From contig SNVD02002551.1 of assembly GCA_013180625.2 (NCBI GenBank), positions 62,001 through 126,000 of the forward strand: 64,000 nucleotides of DNA, written 5' to 3'. Below are positions 1 to 11,125 of this stretch, piece by piece; within the stretch, counting starts at the first letter, position 1; each line of letters opens with the position of its first letter. Source of the DNA: Boswellia sacra. Taxonomy: Eukaryota; Streptophyta; Magnoliopsida; Sapindales; Burseraceae. The notes beneath the pieces are model-generated. The model saw only the letters and a program-made list of their open reading frames with translations. It was not told the DNA's origin and searched no databases. A program made the position numbers and the translations under genes.

Positions 1-57
1 GCTAAGACTCTCATTGTATGACCATCTTTTTGCTGGAGCTTTCTGCTTCCACTCAGG

Positions 58-785
58 ATGCCTCTTTCATGTGACAAAATGACTTATGAGCGGGCTCGAT
101 TATATTTTGCTAGGGTCTGTGTTGAGTTAGATGTAGAGCATTCCCTAGTGCATGACTTTGAGATCCGGTGCAAACAGTCTTCTGAGCCTATCAAGATTAG
201 AGTAGAATATGAGTGGAAGCCAAAACACTATACTAAGTGTTGCCTATTTGGACAAACCCATCATGTGCCTGTTGTGTATTCCGTATCTGGTAGGGATGAG
301 ATGCAAGTTACTACTATAGCTCCATTTTCAAGAGATAAAGGAAAGACTGTTTTTACTGATGTTGTAGTAGCAGTTCATATTGGGCATTAGATTTCTGCCC
401 TAGTGATTGCAGGACCAGCTGAAGGTGATGGGCTTTGATGGTCATTTCTAGGGATGATGCCGCATCATCAGTTTCGGATTTAGAGTTTGATTCTGGTCTA
501 AATTCACTATCTCTTTTTGAGGCAGATCAGCATAGGCTTTTAGGGTTTTCAGAGTGCATTACATACCAAGAGGCTTTCTTGTCCGATGGTTTAGCGACTC
601 CATCGCCTTTGAGACTTGTAAGGGTTGATTCACAGACTCCTACTCTGATACCTTTATATGCTTGCTCCCCTGTTGATCCTCCATTTGCGGGGAAGGGTAA
701 GAAGGCTAAGGGGGACAATGGGGCTAGAGGGCAAACGCCCCCACTAACTATTTCTTTTTTCAACTTGTGTTTATTCCAGTTTCTT
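58..785 (+). pseudogene. LINE A ORF1, partial (end of DUF4283, zinc-knuckle region, C-terminal part)
   Basis: ORF1 of these LINEs encodes an RNA-binding protein with an N-terminal DUF4283 domain, a CCHC-like knuckle and a low-complexity tail. Here the first third is missing. The reading begins at the conserved stretch LSCDKMTYERARLYFARVC and reaches the knuckle CCLFGQTHHVP. A stop (TAG at 388) and a frame change separate it from the acidic/serine-rich part (SLSLFEADQHRLLGF) and the basic C-terminal segment around GKGKKAKG. A pseudogene, judged from the broken frame and the missing start. Confidence 0.75.
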
Positions 786-1901
786 ATGATAGGGTATTGG
801 AATATTAGCGCCCTTAATGGCTTCCCTGCGTAGAGGGCATTAAGGAATTGGATTTCTAAATTTTCTTTGAGTATGATTGGCCTTTTGGAGACTAAGATTG
901 AACAGCAGCATCTTGGGTCAGTGGTTTCAATAGTTTTTCCTTTTTGGCAATTTTTGTCGAATGTCACGGATTCGATTGCTTGTAGAATATTGGTTTGTTG
1001 GGACCTTATATTATATGTTATGAGAAGTTTGTAGTGTTCTCCTCAATAGGTTGCTTGTCGGGCTACCGGATTATCAGATAATATTTTCTTTGGGTTGGTC
1101 TTTGTTTATGTTTCTAATAACCCGGGTTTTCATCGACAGTTATGAGATTTTATCAGGGATCAGTCTGCGGCCTTTCGTGACTTACCTTGGATGACATTGG
1201 GTGATTTCAATGCTATTTTGAGGTCTTTAGACAAGGTTGGTGGGGATCAGAATTGACATGGTTATATGAATGAGTTTGGATAGTGTGTTCATGATGTAGA
1301 GTTGATCAAGGTTCCATCTTCTAGGTTTTAATACACTTGGTATAATGGACATGAGGGAGATGGGACTATTTTGAGGGCACTTGACTGGAGTTTTGGTAGT
1401 TCTTGACTTGGCCAGGTATTGTTTCGAAGATTCTTCCTAGGGATATTTCGAATCACTATGCAATTATTCGGTTTGGAGATTAGAGACATGAGGAGCCCAT
1501 TCCTTTTAAGTTTCTAAATTTTTGGGCTGATCGAGAGGATTTTTTGGAGATTGTTTAGAGAGTGCGGGATACGCCAATGGATGACAACCCCATGTATTGA
1601 TTCACACAGAAGTTAGGTATGCTGAAGTGAGAACTTAGAACTTTGCATGGTCGAGATTCTAGTCACATATCTAGTAGGGTTATTGATGCCAGGGCTCAGT
1701 AGGCTATAACTCTAGTTGCTTTGGATAAGAGCTCGTTTTCGACAGAGCACATTTTAGCTGAGAGAGATCTTTGCAAGGAATATTTTTGACTCTGTCAAGA
1801 TAATGAGGCTTTCTTTAGATGGAGATCTAGAGTTCAATGGCTTTTTTTGGGGGATAAGAATACTAAGTTCTTTCATAGGTCTCTGATCCATGGACAAGTT
1901 A
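786..1901 (+). pseudogene. LINE A ORF2, endonuclease and start of reverse transcriptase, decayed
   Basis: The ATG at 786 lies in the same context as the ORF2 starts of copies D (41958) and E (48197). Conceptual reading shows apurinic-type endonuclease hallmarks: the N-terminal WNI..LNG, then an LLETKI-like segment, then GDFNAIL near 1200. Many stops and small indels break it, several of them TGG to TGA or TAG. At about 1901 the frame runs into the inverted block. The family product would nick target DNA and reverse transcribe the LINE RNA; this copy cannot. Confidence 0.75.
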
Positions 1902-2420
1902 GGATATGCATGAGCTCCCAAGATGGTAATTATGCATGAATTCCTGTATCAGCAAAATAACATCAGAAATTCTCCTCCTCTAGACAAAAGTAGACTACGA
2001 ACTCCCAATTACATCAGGTAAAACTGTATTAAACTGATTACTATCACTTTTGAGATACACTTATAAATCATATTGCAACAAGGAATCGACCTAATGTCAC
2101 TTATGGTCCTCGGACGCTTAACCTTGGGAATAAAAGCAATCTTCGTAGCATTAACACACCTAGGCATCCTACAAGTAACAAAAAAATACCGCATAACAGC
2201 TCTAAACTCTATGCCAATTATCCCCCAAGCTTTCTTAAAGAACAAAGAGGTGTACCCATATGGCCCAAGAGCTTTATCATTGGGAATTGAAAACATAGCT
2301 GTCTTGATCTCCTCATCTGTAATGGGGCAAACCAAATAAGGTAACATCTCTTCAGAAACTTGCCCAGAAATAAACCAGGAAGCATCCGCGATAGAAGGTC
2401 GAGCAGGAGCTTTAAAGAGA
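1902..2420 (-). pseudogene. Inverted reverse-transcriptase segment inside LINE A
   Basis: Read on the minus strand, this block encodes fingers/palm reverse-transcriptase sequence (LVCPITDEEIKTAMFSIPND, then SLFFKKAWGIIG, then CNMIYKCISKV) that corresponds to plus-strand 43175-43680 of copy D. Flanking LINE sequence on both sides is in plus orientation, so only this ~510-bp internal piece is flipped. About 90 bp before it and about 225 bp after it, relative to copy D, are missing. It is nearly stop-free over the inner 150 codons but has no start context. Confidence 0.8.
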
Positions 2421-2423
2421 TCA

Positions 2424-2645
2424 CCATACCTTTTTGTGTTAGCTATAGAGGGTTTGACTGGTACTCTTTGATGGGCCATTCAGAGGTCTAGGTTTCATTT
2501 TCATTGGTAGTGTTAACAGGTATCCTTCACCCATCTTTGTTTTGCGAATGATCTGATGGTTTTTTGTAGGGTACATGTGGGTTCTGTAAGAGTGGTTAGA
2601 GATGCTTTAGAAGAGTTTGCATGGCTCTTGGGGTTGGCTAGTGCT
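2424..2645 (+). pseudogene. LINE A reverse-transcriptase remainder with altered catalytic box
   Basis: The plus-strand reading resumes at the SPYLFVLAIEG region, followed by the active-site box at 2541-2552. The box reads F-A-N-D where copy D has F-A-D-D, so the first catalytic aspartate is lost. At about 2635 the sequence jumps into 3' UTR sequence at a shared ggggttggcta-like stretch (compare 5957 and 7407 in copy B), deleting the rest of ORF2. Confidence 0.7.
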
Positions 2646-2677
2646 GTTTGATTTTTTTGTTTGGGCTTGTGTGCCTC

Positions 2678-2892
2678 TTTAGGGTTTGGGTTTAGGGTTG
2701 GCTCTTAGGGTTGGCTAGTGTTGCATGGCTCTTAGGGTTTGGAGTTTAGGGTTTGGGGGTGTTTAGGTTTGGGGGTTTGGGATTTTTAGGGTTTAGGATT
2801 TAGGATTTTTAGGGTTTGGGGTTGGAGGTTGGGGGTTTGGGGTGTTTTAGGGTTTTTTGGGGTTTGGGGTTTAGGGTTTTAGGGTTTAGGGT
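2678..2892 (+). repeat. Degenerate TTTAGGG/TTTGGGG telomere-like array between LINE A and LINE B
   Basis: About 215 bp of imperfect TTTAGGG, TTTGGGG and related units in the G-rich orientation on the plus strand. It starts directly after the LINE A 3' UTR (gtgcctct) and runs straight into ORF1 codons of LINE B (tgggctgatagg). The heavy variation suggests an old array or slippage. Confidence 0.9.
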
Positions 2893-2907
2893 TCTTGGGC
2901 TGATAGG

Positions 2908-3911
2908 GTGAGAGTGTTTGAGGCCGATACTCGTTTTTCTTTGGATTCGTCTGTGCGCAAGGTGCCAGGGTATATTCTTAAATTGACAGATAAGTTGATA
3001 GACGATGATGAGTTTGAGTGGCTACAGTGTACTATGGGTTTTTTTCCAGGTTATGACATGCATTTCCATGCTACACGGTCTATTGCCATGCGCGCATGAA
3101 AATCTAGCGGGTTGGAGGATGTTCGTTCCACAGGCACGAGTTTTCTGATCTTTCGCTTTAGGATAAAGGATGAGGTCCATGGCATTTTGGAGAGAGGACC
3201 TTGGATGTTTGGAGGGAAAAACATTATCCTGCAGCAGTGGAATCCCTATTTCTTTTTTGACAAGAATCGGATTTCTAGGATTGCAGTTTGGGTTAGATTG
3301 CATGAAATACCTTTTCCACTATGGTCAGCCAGAGCTCTTAGCAGTGTTTCGAGGATGGTCGGGAGACCTCTTTCATGTGATAGAATGACTTACGAGCAAA
3401 CCCGTTCATCTTATGCTCAAGTTTGTATTGAGTTAGATATGGAGCATTCTCCAGTGCATGAGTTTGAGATCCGGTGCAAACTATCTTCTAAGTTTATCAA
3501 GATCAGAGTGGAATATGATGGAAGCCAAAAGACTATACTAAGTGTTGCTTCTTTGGACATACCTATCCTGTGCCTATTATGCATTTTGCATCTAGTGGGG
3601 CTGAGTCGCCAGTAACTACTACAATCCCCGTTTCGAGGGAAAAGGGGAAGGCTGTTGCCCTTGATGTCGCAGCAGCAGTTCACATTGAGCATTCAGTTTC
3701 TGCCCCAGCAGTTGTAGGACTAGTTGGGGGTGATGGGGCTTTGATGGTCGTTTGTAGCGATGATGCCGCATCATCGATTTCAGGTTCAAAGTCTGATTCG
3801 GGTTCTAATTCACTATCTCTTTTTGAGGCAGATCAACATACGCTTTTGGGATTTTCGGACTGTATTACAAACGAGGAGGCTTCCTTGTCCGACGGTCCGA
3901 GGACTCCATAA
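2908..3911 (+). pseudogene. LINE B ORF1 (DUF4283 plus CCHC-like knuckle)
   Basis: Conceptual order: the DUF4283 domain (VRVFEADTRFSLDS through FEWLQCTMGFFPGYDM; then ERGPWMFGGKNIILQQWNP; then ISRIAVWVRLHEIPFPLW), the segment RPLSCDRMTYEQTRSSYAQV, a damaged knuckle, and an acidic/serine-rich tail (SLSLFEADQHTLL). A TGA at 3097 replaces the tryptophan codon of copies C and F, and one base is lost near 3520 before the knuckle. The family role is LINE RNA binding in the retrotransposition particle. Function is inferred from the family; this copy is dead. Confidence 0.78.
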
Positions 3912-3919
3912 CCTTTGGG

Positions 3920-6900
3920 ACTAAAGCTAATCAGCAGCATCTTGGGTTGGTGGTTTCGACAGTTTGTCCTTCGTGAGGATTTTTGTTGAATGTTACAGAT
4001 TTGATTGCCTGTAAAATATTGGTTTGTTGGGACTGTATGTTATACAATACGAGAAGTTTGCAGTGTTTTCCTCATTGGGTTGCTTGTCGGGTTACCAGAT
4101 AATCTGATAAGAGTTTATTTGGGTTAGTCTTTATTTATGGTTCTAATGACCCGGGTATTCGTCGGCAGTTATGGGACTTTATCAGGGTTCAGCCTACAGC
4201 ATTTGGAGATTTACCTTGGATGGCATTAGGGGATTTCAATGCTATCTTGAGGTTTTCAGATAGGATTGGTGGGGATCAGACTTGGCATGGTTATATGGAT
4301 GAGTTTGGGTAGTGTGTTCATGATGCAGAGTTGATCGGGGTTCCACCTTCTAGGCTTCGATACCCCTGGCATAATGAACATTAGGGAGAGGGGACTATTC
4401 TGAGGGCACTTGACTAGAGCTTTGGCAGTTCTTCCTGGTTCTCGGCTTGGCCAGGTACTGTTTCAGAGATTCTTCCTAGGGATATTTCGGATCATTGTGC
4501 TATGGTTATTTGGTTTATAGATAAGAGATATCAAGGGCCCACTCTTTTTAAGTTTCTAAATTTCTGGGCTAATCGAGAGGAATTTTTAGAGGTTGTTAAA
4601 AGGGTGTGGGATAAGCAAGGGATGACAACCCCATGTATTGATTCACAAGAAGTTGGGTATGCTGAAGCGAGAACTTAGGACTTTGTATGGTCGGAATTCT
4701 AGTAACATATCCAGTAGGGTTATTGAGGCCCGGACTCAGTGGGCTGCAGCTCAGGCTGTTTTGGATGCGAACCCATCTTCAGCAGAATGCATTTCAGCTG
4801 AGAGGGATCTTTGCAAGCGATATTTTTGAATCTGTTAGTATGATGAGGCCTTCTCTAGATAAAGGTCTAAAGTGTAGTGGCTTACTCTGAGGGATAGGAA
4901 TACTAAGTTCTTTCACAGATCTCTGATCCATCGATAAGTTAGGAATCAGATTCATCGCCTTAAGGATGAGGATGGTACGGTGGTTACCGATCAAGGCGAT
5001 TTAAGTCGGTTGGCAGTGGGATTTTTTTAGGGACTTCGTACAGCTCCTGCTTGACCTTCTATTGTAGATGTTTTCAGGTTCTTTTCTGGGTGGGTTTCCA
5101 AGTAGATATTGCCTTTTGTCCCATTACCGATGAGGAGATCAGGACAGCTTTGTTCTCTATCCCCAATGACAAAGCTCCTAGGCCAAATGGATACACCTCT
5201 TTATTCTTTAAAAGAGCTTGGGGGATAATTGGTGTAGAGTTTAGAGTTGTTGTGCAACATTTTTTGGCTACCTGTCGGATGCTTAGGTGTATTAATGCTA
5301 CTATGATTGCTTTGGTTCCCAGGGTTAAGCGCCCGAGGACCATGAGTGACTTTAGGTCGATTTCCTGTTGCAATGTGCTTTATAAGTGTATCTTAAAAGT
5401 GATAGTGAATTGGTTTAAAGCAGTTTTACCTGATGTAGTTGGGAGTTCACAGTCTGCTTTTGTCCCAAGGAGGAGGATTTCTGATGCTATTTCACTGACG
5501 CAGGAGCTTATACGCAATTACCATCTTGGGAGTTCACCACTGCGGTGTGCCCTAAAAATGGATATTTACAAAGCTTTTGATACAGTCAGCTGGGATTTCA
5601 TTTGTGTGGGGTTACGGACTATCGGTATTTCAGAGGGTATGATTCAGTGGATCAAGACCTGCTTATGCTCTGCGCACATATCAGTTTCACTGAGTGGGGA
5701 GCTTCATGGTTTCTTTACTACGTCTAAAGGAGTTCAACCGGGTGATCCTTTATCACCATGCCTTTTCGTGTTAGCTATGGAAGGGTTGAGTGGTATTCTT
5801 CGAGAGGCCGCTCAAAGGTCGAGGTTTCATTTTCATTGGTGGTGTCAGCATGTATCCCTTACCCATCGTTACTTTATGGATGATCTAATGGTTTTTTGTC
5901 GGGTAGATATGGGCTCAGTAGGAGTGGTTAGATATGCTTTAGAGGAGTTTGCATGGCTCTTGGGGTTGGTTACCAATTCGGTCAAGAGTCATGTTTTCTT
6001 TTCAAGGGTTAGTGAGGAGGATCGAGTCGCATTATAGGCTATCCTTGGTTTTCGGGTTGGAACTCTACCAGTTAGATATTTGAGAGTATCTCTAATTAGT
6101 ACTCGATTGCGACTTTCAGATTGTGTACCTTTGATTGAGAGGATCGTGTCTAGGATTTGGTTACGGACATCCGCGACTTTGACTTATGCTAGTCGACTCT
6201 AGTTAATCAAGTCAGTGCTGTTTTCTATCCAAGTCTACTAGTCCTCCATGTTCATCTTGTCTGCAGCTGTGGTGCAGAGGATTAAGGGTATTGTAGCTAC
6301 TTTTCTTTGGAGGGGTACTTCTTTGTCTCGATCTGGAGCAAAGGTAGCTTGGACTTCAGTTTGTTACCATTTGAGGGAGATGGGTTTAGGGATCAAACGG
6401 GTTAAAGATTGGAACTAGGCAACTATTCTAAAGCATCTTTGGAGGTTGCTCTCAAACAAGTCCTCTACTTGGTCTTTGTGGGTTCGTCGTGTGCTTCTTT
6501 GGGGTTGATCGTTTTGGCAGGTTCGGGTTGCGTCTGGCGCCTCCTAGTCTTGGAGGAAAATTCTTCTCAGTAGGGATTGGTTTAAAGGTAAATTTGTTAC
6601 TTGTATTGGAGATGGCAGGGACATCTCTCTTTGGTAGGATCATTGGTCGCCGTAGGGACCCTTGTGTGATTTGTTTTCTTTTCGGACTTTATCATCCACG
6701 GGTCTACCTTCAGACGCCAGGGTGTTGGATATTATTCAGGATGGGGATTGGGTTTTTTCGCTTGGAAGGCCAGATCTTCATTTGATTTGGGACTCAGTCA
6801 AGTTTCGTCTGACTGTCGGGGCTACAGATCATTAGGTATGAAAGTGACATTCTTTGGGTATCTTTTTCATTGACTCAGCTTGGGATATTCTACGAGCTAG

Positions 6901-7412
6901 ACGATTAGTGAATTCCATTCATCATCTTCTCTGGTCCCCTGGCTTTGTCCTTAGGCACTCTTTTATCCTTTGATTGGCCTCTTTAGGAAAGCTGCATACT
7001 ATGGATCATCTTCAGCGTTATGACACTCTATCCTTTGCAGCATGTGCTTTTTATGGATCAACATGGACATCTTTTCTTTCGTTGTCCTTTTTCTACTTCC
7101 ATTTGGCGGGAGATGACAGTGAAGACTCTCATGACATGGCTATCCTTTTCATGGGATTCACTTCTTTAGTGGTCTTCCCTTTTTCTTCGGAGTCGAAAGG
7201 ATTTTAGACTTGTGCTTAAGCGGCTGGTCATATCTGCCCTGACTTATTTTATCTGTTATGAGAGGAACAATCGTATTTTTCAGTAGTGATGTAGGACTCG
7301 TCGGGAGGTCATAGGGGATATTTATGAATTGGTCTAGACTCGGGTTCTTGATCTAAAGGACAAGTTTGTGATCTCTCCGCAGTTTCACGCCATTTGGGGC
7401 CTGGTTGGCTAG
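3920..7412 (+). pseudogene. LINE B ORF2 (endonuclease, reverse transcriptase, zinc-binding C-terminus)
   Basis: The N-terminal endonuclease part is present from the ETK..QQHLG region onward but full of stops. The reverse transcriptase is best preserved at 5051-6037, with FRSISCCNVLYKCI, ALKMDIYKAFDTVSWDF, KGVQPGDPLSPCLFVLAMEG and the catalytic box FMDD at 5873-5884 (FADD in copy D). A zf-RVT-like segment follows around 6900-7200, with frameshifts. About 330 bp spanning the end of ORF1 and the first ORF2 codons are deleted at about 3915-3920. The family enzyme performs target-primed reverse transcription; this copy is inactive. Confidence 0.78.
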
Positions 7413-7632
7413 TGTTGTTTGGCTTTTTGCTTTGGACCTACTCGTCTTTTTCGACTTTGCTTTGATTTGTTTGGGCTATTTTTGGCCCTTTGCTATTCTT
7501 TTTTGGATTTGTTTTGATCTTGTGTTTCTTTTTGACCTTTTGAGTCTTTTGTGACTCGCTTGGGGTATGCCCCTCGTCTCATGTATCATGGTTTTTTTTT
7601 CTATGTAATTATTATTTTTTTCAAAGAAAAAG

Positions 7633-7734
7633 TTTGGGGTTTGGGGTTTAGGGTTTCAGAGTTTAGGATTTTAGGGTATAGGGTTTAGGGTTTGGGGTTT
7701 GGGGTTTGGGGTTTTTAGGGTTTTAGGGTTTAGG
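7633..7734 (+). repeat. TTTAGGG/TTTGGGG array between LINE B and LINE F
   Basis: About 100 bp of telomere-like heptamers and variants, G-rich on the plus strand. They directly follow the A-rich tail of LINE B and directly precede the 5' UTR of LINE F (gaagtatctttttctctg). One spot reads TTTCAGAGTTTAGG, showing decay. Confidence 0.9.
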
Positions 7735-8816
7735 AAGTATCTTTTTCTCTGAAATTTTCTTTGAACGGTCGCCACCTTGTCAAACTCCTACTGGACGCTA
7801 CCGACATTGTATTAGGGAGGGTAAGGTATCGTTGGAAAGGTCTCAACGATAGGAATCCTTCGACACCATTCTCGTCATCATCCTCGGCTGGAGGGAGAAG
7901 ATACGGCCAGAACAGTGTTTGTCAAACTATTGTTTTGTCTCTACAGTTCATTTCTGACGTCCGATTTGAGTGGGCAAGATAACGGTATAATGATATTGAT
8001 GAGACACTTCAACCACCGCTGGTTTTGCTCCATTTCGACGTCGGACAAAAAAGTTATTATCAAAATAGTGTCACGGGTCACTGTTTTTCGCATCCACAGT
8101 GTTTTCTCGTTCTTAGTTACAGGCGGGCTAGGCAGCGGTAGAAAGTTCTTCACAAAATGAGTTGATCGCTGGAAATCTCACGGCAAACGTTCGTCTATGC
8201 TGGAAGTTACCTCAATATATTTATTCCAGTGAACAGTTATTGTTGCTATGGAAAGCCGGAGGAAATTCTCGTTGGAACAGTATCTACTAAACTCTTTTTT
8301 GCTTCTAGAGCGTAATTCTAGTATCCGATTTGGGCGTGTAAGATATCGTTGGAAGGCTTTCGACGAGTCCCATCAATCGCCACTGGCGCTGCTTCATTTT
8401 GTGGCCTCCACAATGGAGTAATGAGTGGAATAGTATTCTTGGTGGTTGTTTTCTGCCTCTACAGTACATCCTCGCTTTCTATTCCTGGCAGATGAAGGTT
8501 GCGATAGACAGATCTTGGCAAAACGAGTTGACTAGTGGAAGTTTCACAGCAAACGGACATAAGTGCTGAAAGTTATTATCAATGCAATATTTCGTGCCCG
8601 TTTTGTGATTGGTTTGCACCCAATCTCTTGCCATTTCATTTTGTCATTCTTAGTTTATGCTTGAATTGCTGTGAAGTTGCTATTTTGTTTGTGTTTGGGT
8701 TGTCTTCGAAGTTTTTTTGTTGTATGATTTTGATGCCCGACACTTGTTTGATTTTTTGCCACAACATATTTATACTTCACCGCACTAACCTTATCCTACA
8801 CCACATCACTTTCACT
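7735..8816 (+). repeat. LINE F 5' UTR with two tandem monomers of about 365 bp
   Basis: Two diverged copies of a ~365-bp unit lie head to tail. Landmarks are cgagttga.tagtggaa...cacagcaaacg near 8525 against the matching stretch near 8160, and gatatcgttggaagg near 8341 against the similar stretches near 7826 and 7975. No long reading frame is consistent between copies. In mammalian L1s such 5' UTR monomers carry the promoter; a promoter role here is inference only. Confidence 0.6.
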
Positions 8817-10130
8817 ATGCCACCCACCACAATTGACCCTACCAACCCTACCAAGCCTCCCGCCAACACTAACAATCCCGAGACTAACACCAAACCATCC
8901 CAAACATCGGGTTCATGAGTTGATAAGGTGAGAGTATCTGAGGCTAGCACTCGTTTTTCTTTGGACTTGGTTGTGCGCAAGGTGCCAAGGTCAGTTCTTG
9001 AATTACCAGATGAGTTGATAGATAATGATGAGTCTGAATGACTGCGATGTATTATGGGTTTTTTCCTGGATTATGACATGGCTTTCCATGCTGCGCGATC
9101 TATTGCCATACGCGCATGGAAATCTAGCAGGTTGGAGGATGTTCGCTCCACAGGCATGGGTTTAGTGATCTTTTGCTTTAGGACCAAGGATGAGGTCCAT
9201 GGTATTTTGGAGAGAGGACCTTGGATGTTTGAAGGGAAAAACATTATCCTGCAGCAGTGGAATCCCCACTTCTCTTTTGATAAGAATAAGATTTCTAGGA
9301 TTCCAGTTTGGGTTAGATTGCTTGGATTGCCTTTTCCACTATGGTCAGCCAGAGCTCTTAACAGTGTTTCTAGTATGGTTGAGAGGCCTCTTTCATATGA
9401 TAGAATGACTTATGAGTGGAACCGATTATCTTATACCTGGGTTTGTGTTGAGTTATATGCGGAGCATTCTCCAGTGTATGATTTTGAGATCCGGTGCAAA
9501 CCATCTTCTGAGCCTATCAAAATCAGAGTGGAATATGAATGGAAACTAAAACATAATACTATGTGTTGCCTATTTGGATATACCTGTCCTGTGCCTGTTG
9601 TGCATTCTACATCAAGTGGGGTTGAGGCACTAGTTACTACTACAGTCCTCGTTTCGAGGAACAAGGGGAACACTGCTGTCTCTGATGTCATAGCAGCAGT
9701 TCATATTGAGCATTCAGTTCCTGCCCCAGCAATTGCAGGACAAGTTGTGGGTGATGGGGCTTTGATGGTTGTTCCTAAGGATGATGCTGCATCATCGATT
9801 TTGGGTTCAGGTTTTTGATTTTTGTTTTGATTCACTATCTGTTTTTGAGGCAGATCAGCATCGACTTTTGGGATTTCCGGGGTGTATTACGAACGAGGAG
9901 GCTTTCTTGTCCCATGGTGCAGTGACTTTGTCACCTTTGAGACTTGCAGGAGCTGATTCCAGGACTCATACTCTGGTACCTTTAGATACTCGCCCGCCTA
10001 TTGATCTTTCATCTAGGGGAAAGGGTAAAAAGGGTAAGAAGGTCAAAGGGGCGATGGGGCAGCGGGGCAGGTGGGGGGCGAGGTGCGCTTGCCCAGCGCG
10101 TACCCCCACTGATTATTTTTTTTTCCAACT
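8817..10130 (+). pseudogene. LINE F ORF1 (DUF4283, knuckle, low-complexity tail)
   Basis: The start ATG at 8817 opens a Pro/Thr/Asn-rich leader (MPPTTIDPTNPTKPP), then DUF4283 (VRVSEASTRFSLDL, GILERGPWMFEGKNIILQQ, ISRIPVWVRLLGLPFPLW), then the knuckle region CCLFGYTCPVP, an alanine/valine-rich part and an acidic tail. Two tryptophan codons are TGA (8916 and near 9042), and there is a frameshift near 9818. The best continuous stretch is 9054-9818. RNA-binding ORF1 protein by family; not expressed intact. Confidence 0.78.
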
Positions 10131-10151
10131 TGTGTTTTATTTCAGTTTCCT

Positions 10152-10837
10152 ATGATAGGGAGTTGGAATATTCGTGGCCTCAATGGCATCTCTACGCAAA
10201 GGGTAGTAAGGAATTAGATTTCTAGATTTTTTTTTAGTATAATTGGTCTTTTGGAGACTAAAGTTGATTAGCAACATCTTGGGTCGGTGGTTTCGGCAGT
10301 TTTTCCTTTTTGGGGATTTTCTTCGAATGTCACACATTTGGTTGCCTGTAGAATATTGGTTTGTTGGGACCGTATGTTATACAATATGAGCAGTTTGCAG
10401 TGTTCTCCTCAGTGGGTTGCTTATCGGGTTACCAGATTATCAGTTCAGATTTCATTTGGGTTAGTCATTGTTTATGGTTCTAATGACTCGAGTATTTGTT
10501 GGCAGTTATGAGACTTTATTAGGGATCAGCCAGCAGCATTGGGAGATTTACTTTGGATTGCCATTGGGCGATTTCAATGGTATCTTGAGGACTTTAGATA
10601 GGGTTGGTGGGGATTAAACTTGGTATGGTTATATGGATAAGTTTGGGCAGTGTATTCATGATGCAAAGTTGATCAGGGTTCCATCTTCTGGGCTTCGATA
10701 CTCTTGACATAATGGACAACAGGGAGAGAGGACTATTCTGAGGGCACTTGACTAGAGCTTTGGTAGTTCTTCTTGGTTCTTGGCTTGGCCGGGTACTATT
10801 TTGGAGATTCTTCCTAGGGGTATTTTGGATCATTGCA
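10152..10837 (+). pseudogene. LINE F ORF2, N-terminal endonuclease fragment
   Basis: The ATG at 10152 is in the family start context (tttcctATGatagg). Reading shows SWNIRGLNGI, LLETKV and a decayed GDFNGIL at about 10568, then stops. The fragment ends at 10837, abutting CLC-f sequence. The endonuclease would nick target DNA to prime reverse transcription. Confidence 0.72.
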
Positions 10838-11125
10838 ACTACCTTGACTGCTACCAGCTGAAGTAAAACACTGGCCAAAAGACCTTGCACAAAGGGCCGA
10901 GATTCTAATAAAATGTCAACATTCTCAAAACCCAGTAAAGGATTTCAGGATAGTATAGAGATATCAGACCAATAGCTAAGCCACCCATTATAGGAAACAT
11001 AGCCGTTGGCATCCCCAAGAGTTTGTGAAGATTGTCCACAATTACCAACATGTATGTCGTGCATCTTGATAAGACCAGTGAAACCAAACCACACAAGACA
11101 TGGAGCAATAAATACGGCGGGAGTT

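Larger units (their letters stand above)
1..2677 (+). mobile_element. LINE copy A (L1 clade, DUF4283 type), rearranged relic
   Basis: Relic of a plant L1-type retrotransposon of the family found six more times in this window. It is a patchwork. Bases 1 to about 50 match the ORF2 3' region of copy D near 45277. From about 52 it switches to the middle of ORF1. ORF2 starts at ATG 786 and runs with many stops to about 1901. An inverted reverse-transcriptase block follows (about 1902-2420), then plus-strand reverse transcriptase (2424-2640), then a jump into the 3' UTR (compare 7407 in copy B). It ends in TTTAGGG repeats. It cannot be autonomous. Confidence 0.85.
2893..7632 (+). mobile_element. 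LINE copy B (L1 clade), 5'-truncated, with 3' end
   Basis: Same family as copies A and C-G. It starts inside ORF1 (no 5' UTR, missing about 35 N-terminal codons). It includes DUF4283 ORF1, a deletion across the ORF1/ORF2 junction at about 3915, endonuclease, reverse transcriptase, a C-terminal zinc-binding region and a T-rich 3' UTR. The end is a short A-rich tail (caaagaaaaag) at 7622-7632, followed at once by TTTGGGG/TTTAGGG repeats. Copy D shows the same arrangement at its 3' end. Confidence 0.85.
7735..10837 (+). mobile_element. LINE copy F (L1 clade) with a long 5' UTR, 3'-truncated
   Basis: This copy has its own 5' UTR type of about 1.08 kb (7735-8816), a DUF4283 ORF1 and the first ~230 codons of ORF2. 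It breaks off inside the endonuclease at 10837 (ggatcattg). The following base starts minus-strand CLC-f coding sequence. A missing 3' end with no A tail is not a normal target-primed insertion end, so this is a later breakpoint. Confidence 0.83.

Noticed and set aside
527..967. Minus-strand 146-codon frame inside LINE A
   Set aside because: Antisense of the ORF1 tail and ORF2 start, which are clearly recognisable on the plus strand.
2678..2892. True chromosome end (telomere)
   Set aside because: The arrays are short, degenerate, interstitial and repeated between LINEs; coding and transposon sequence continues on both sides.
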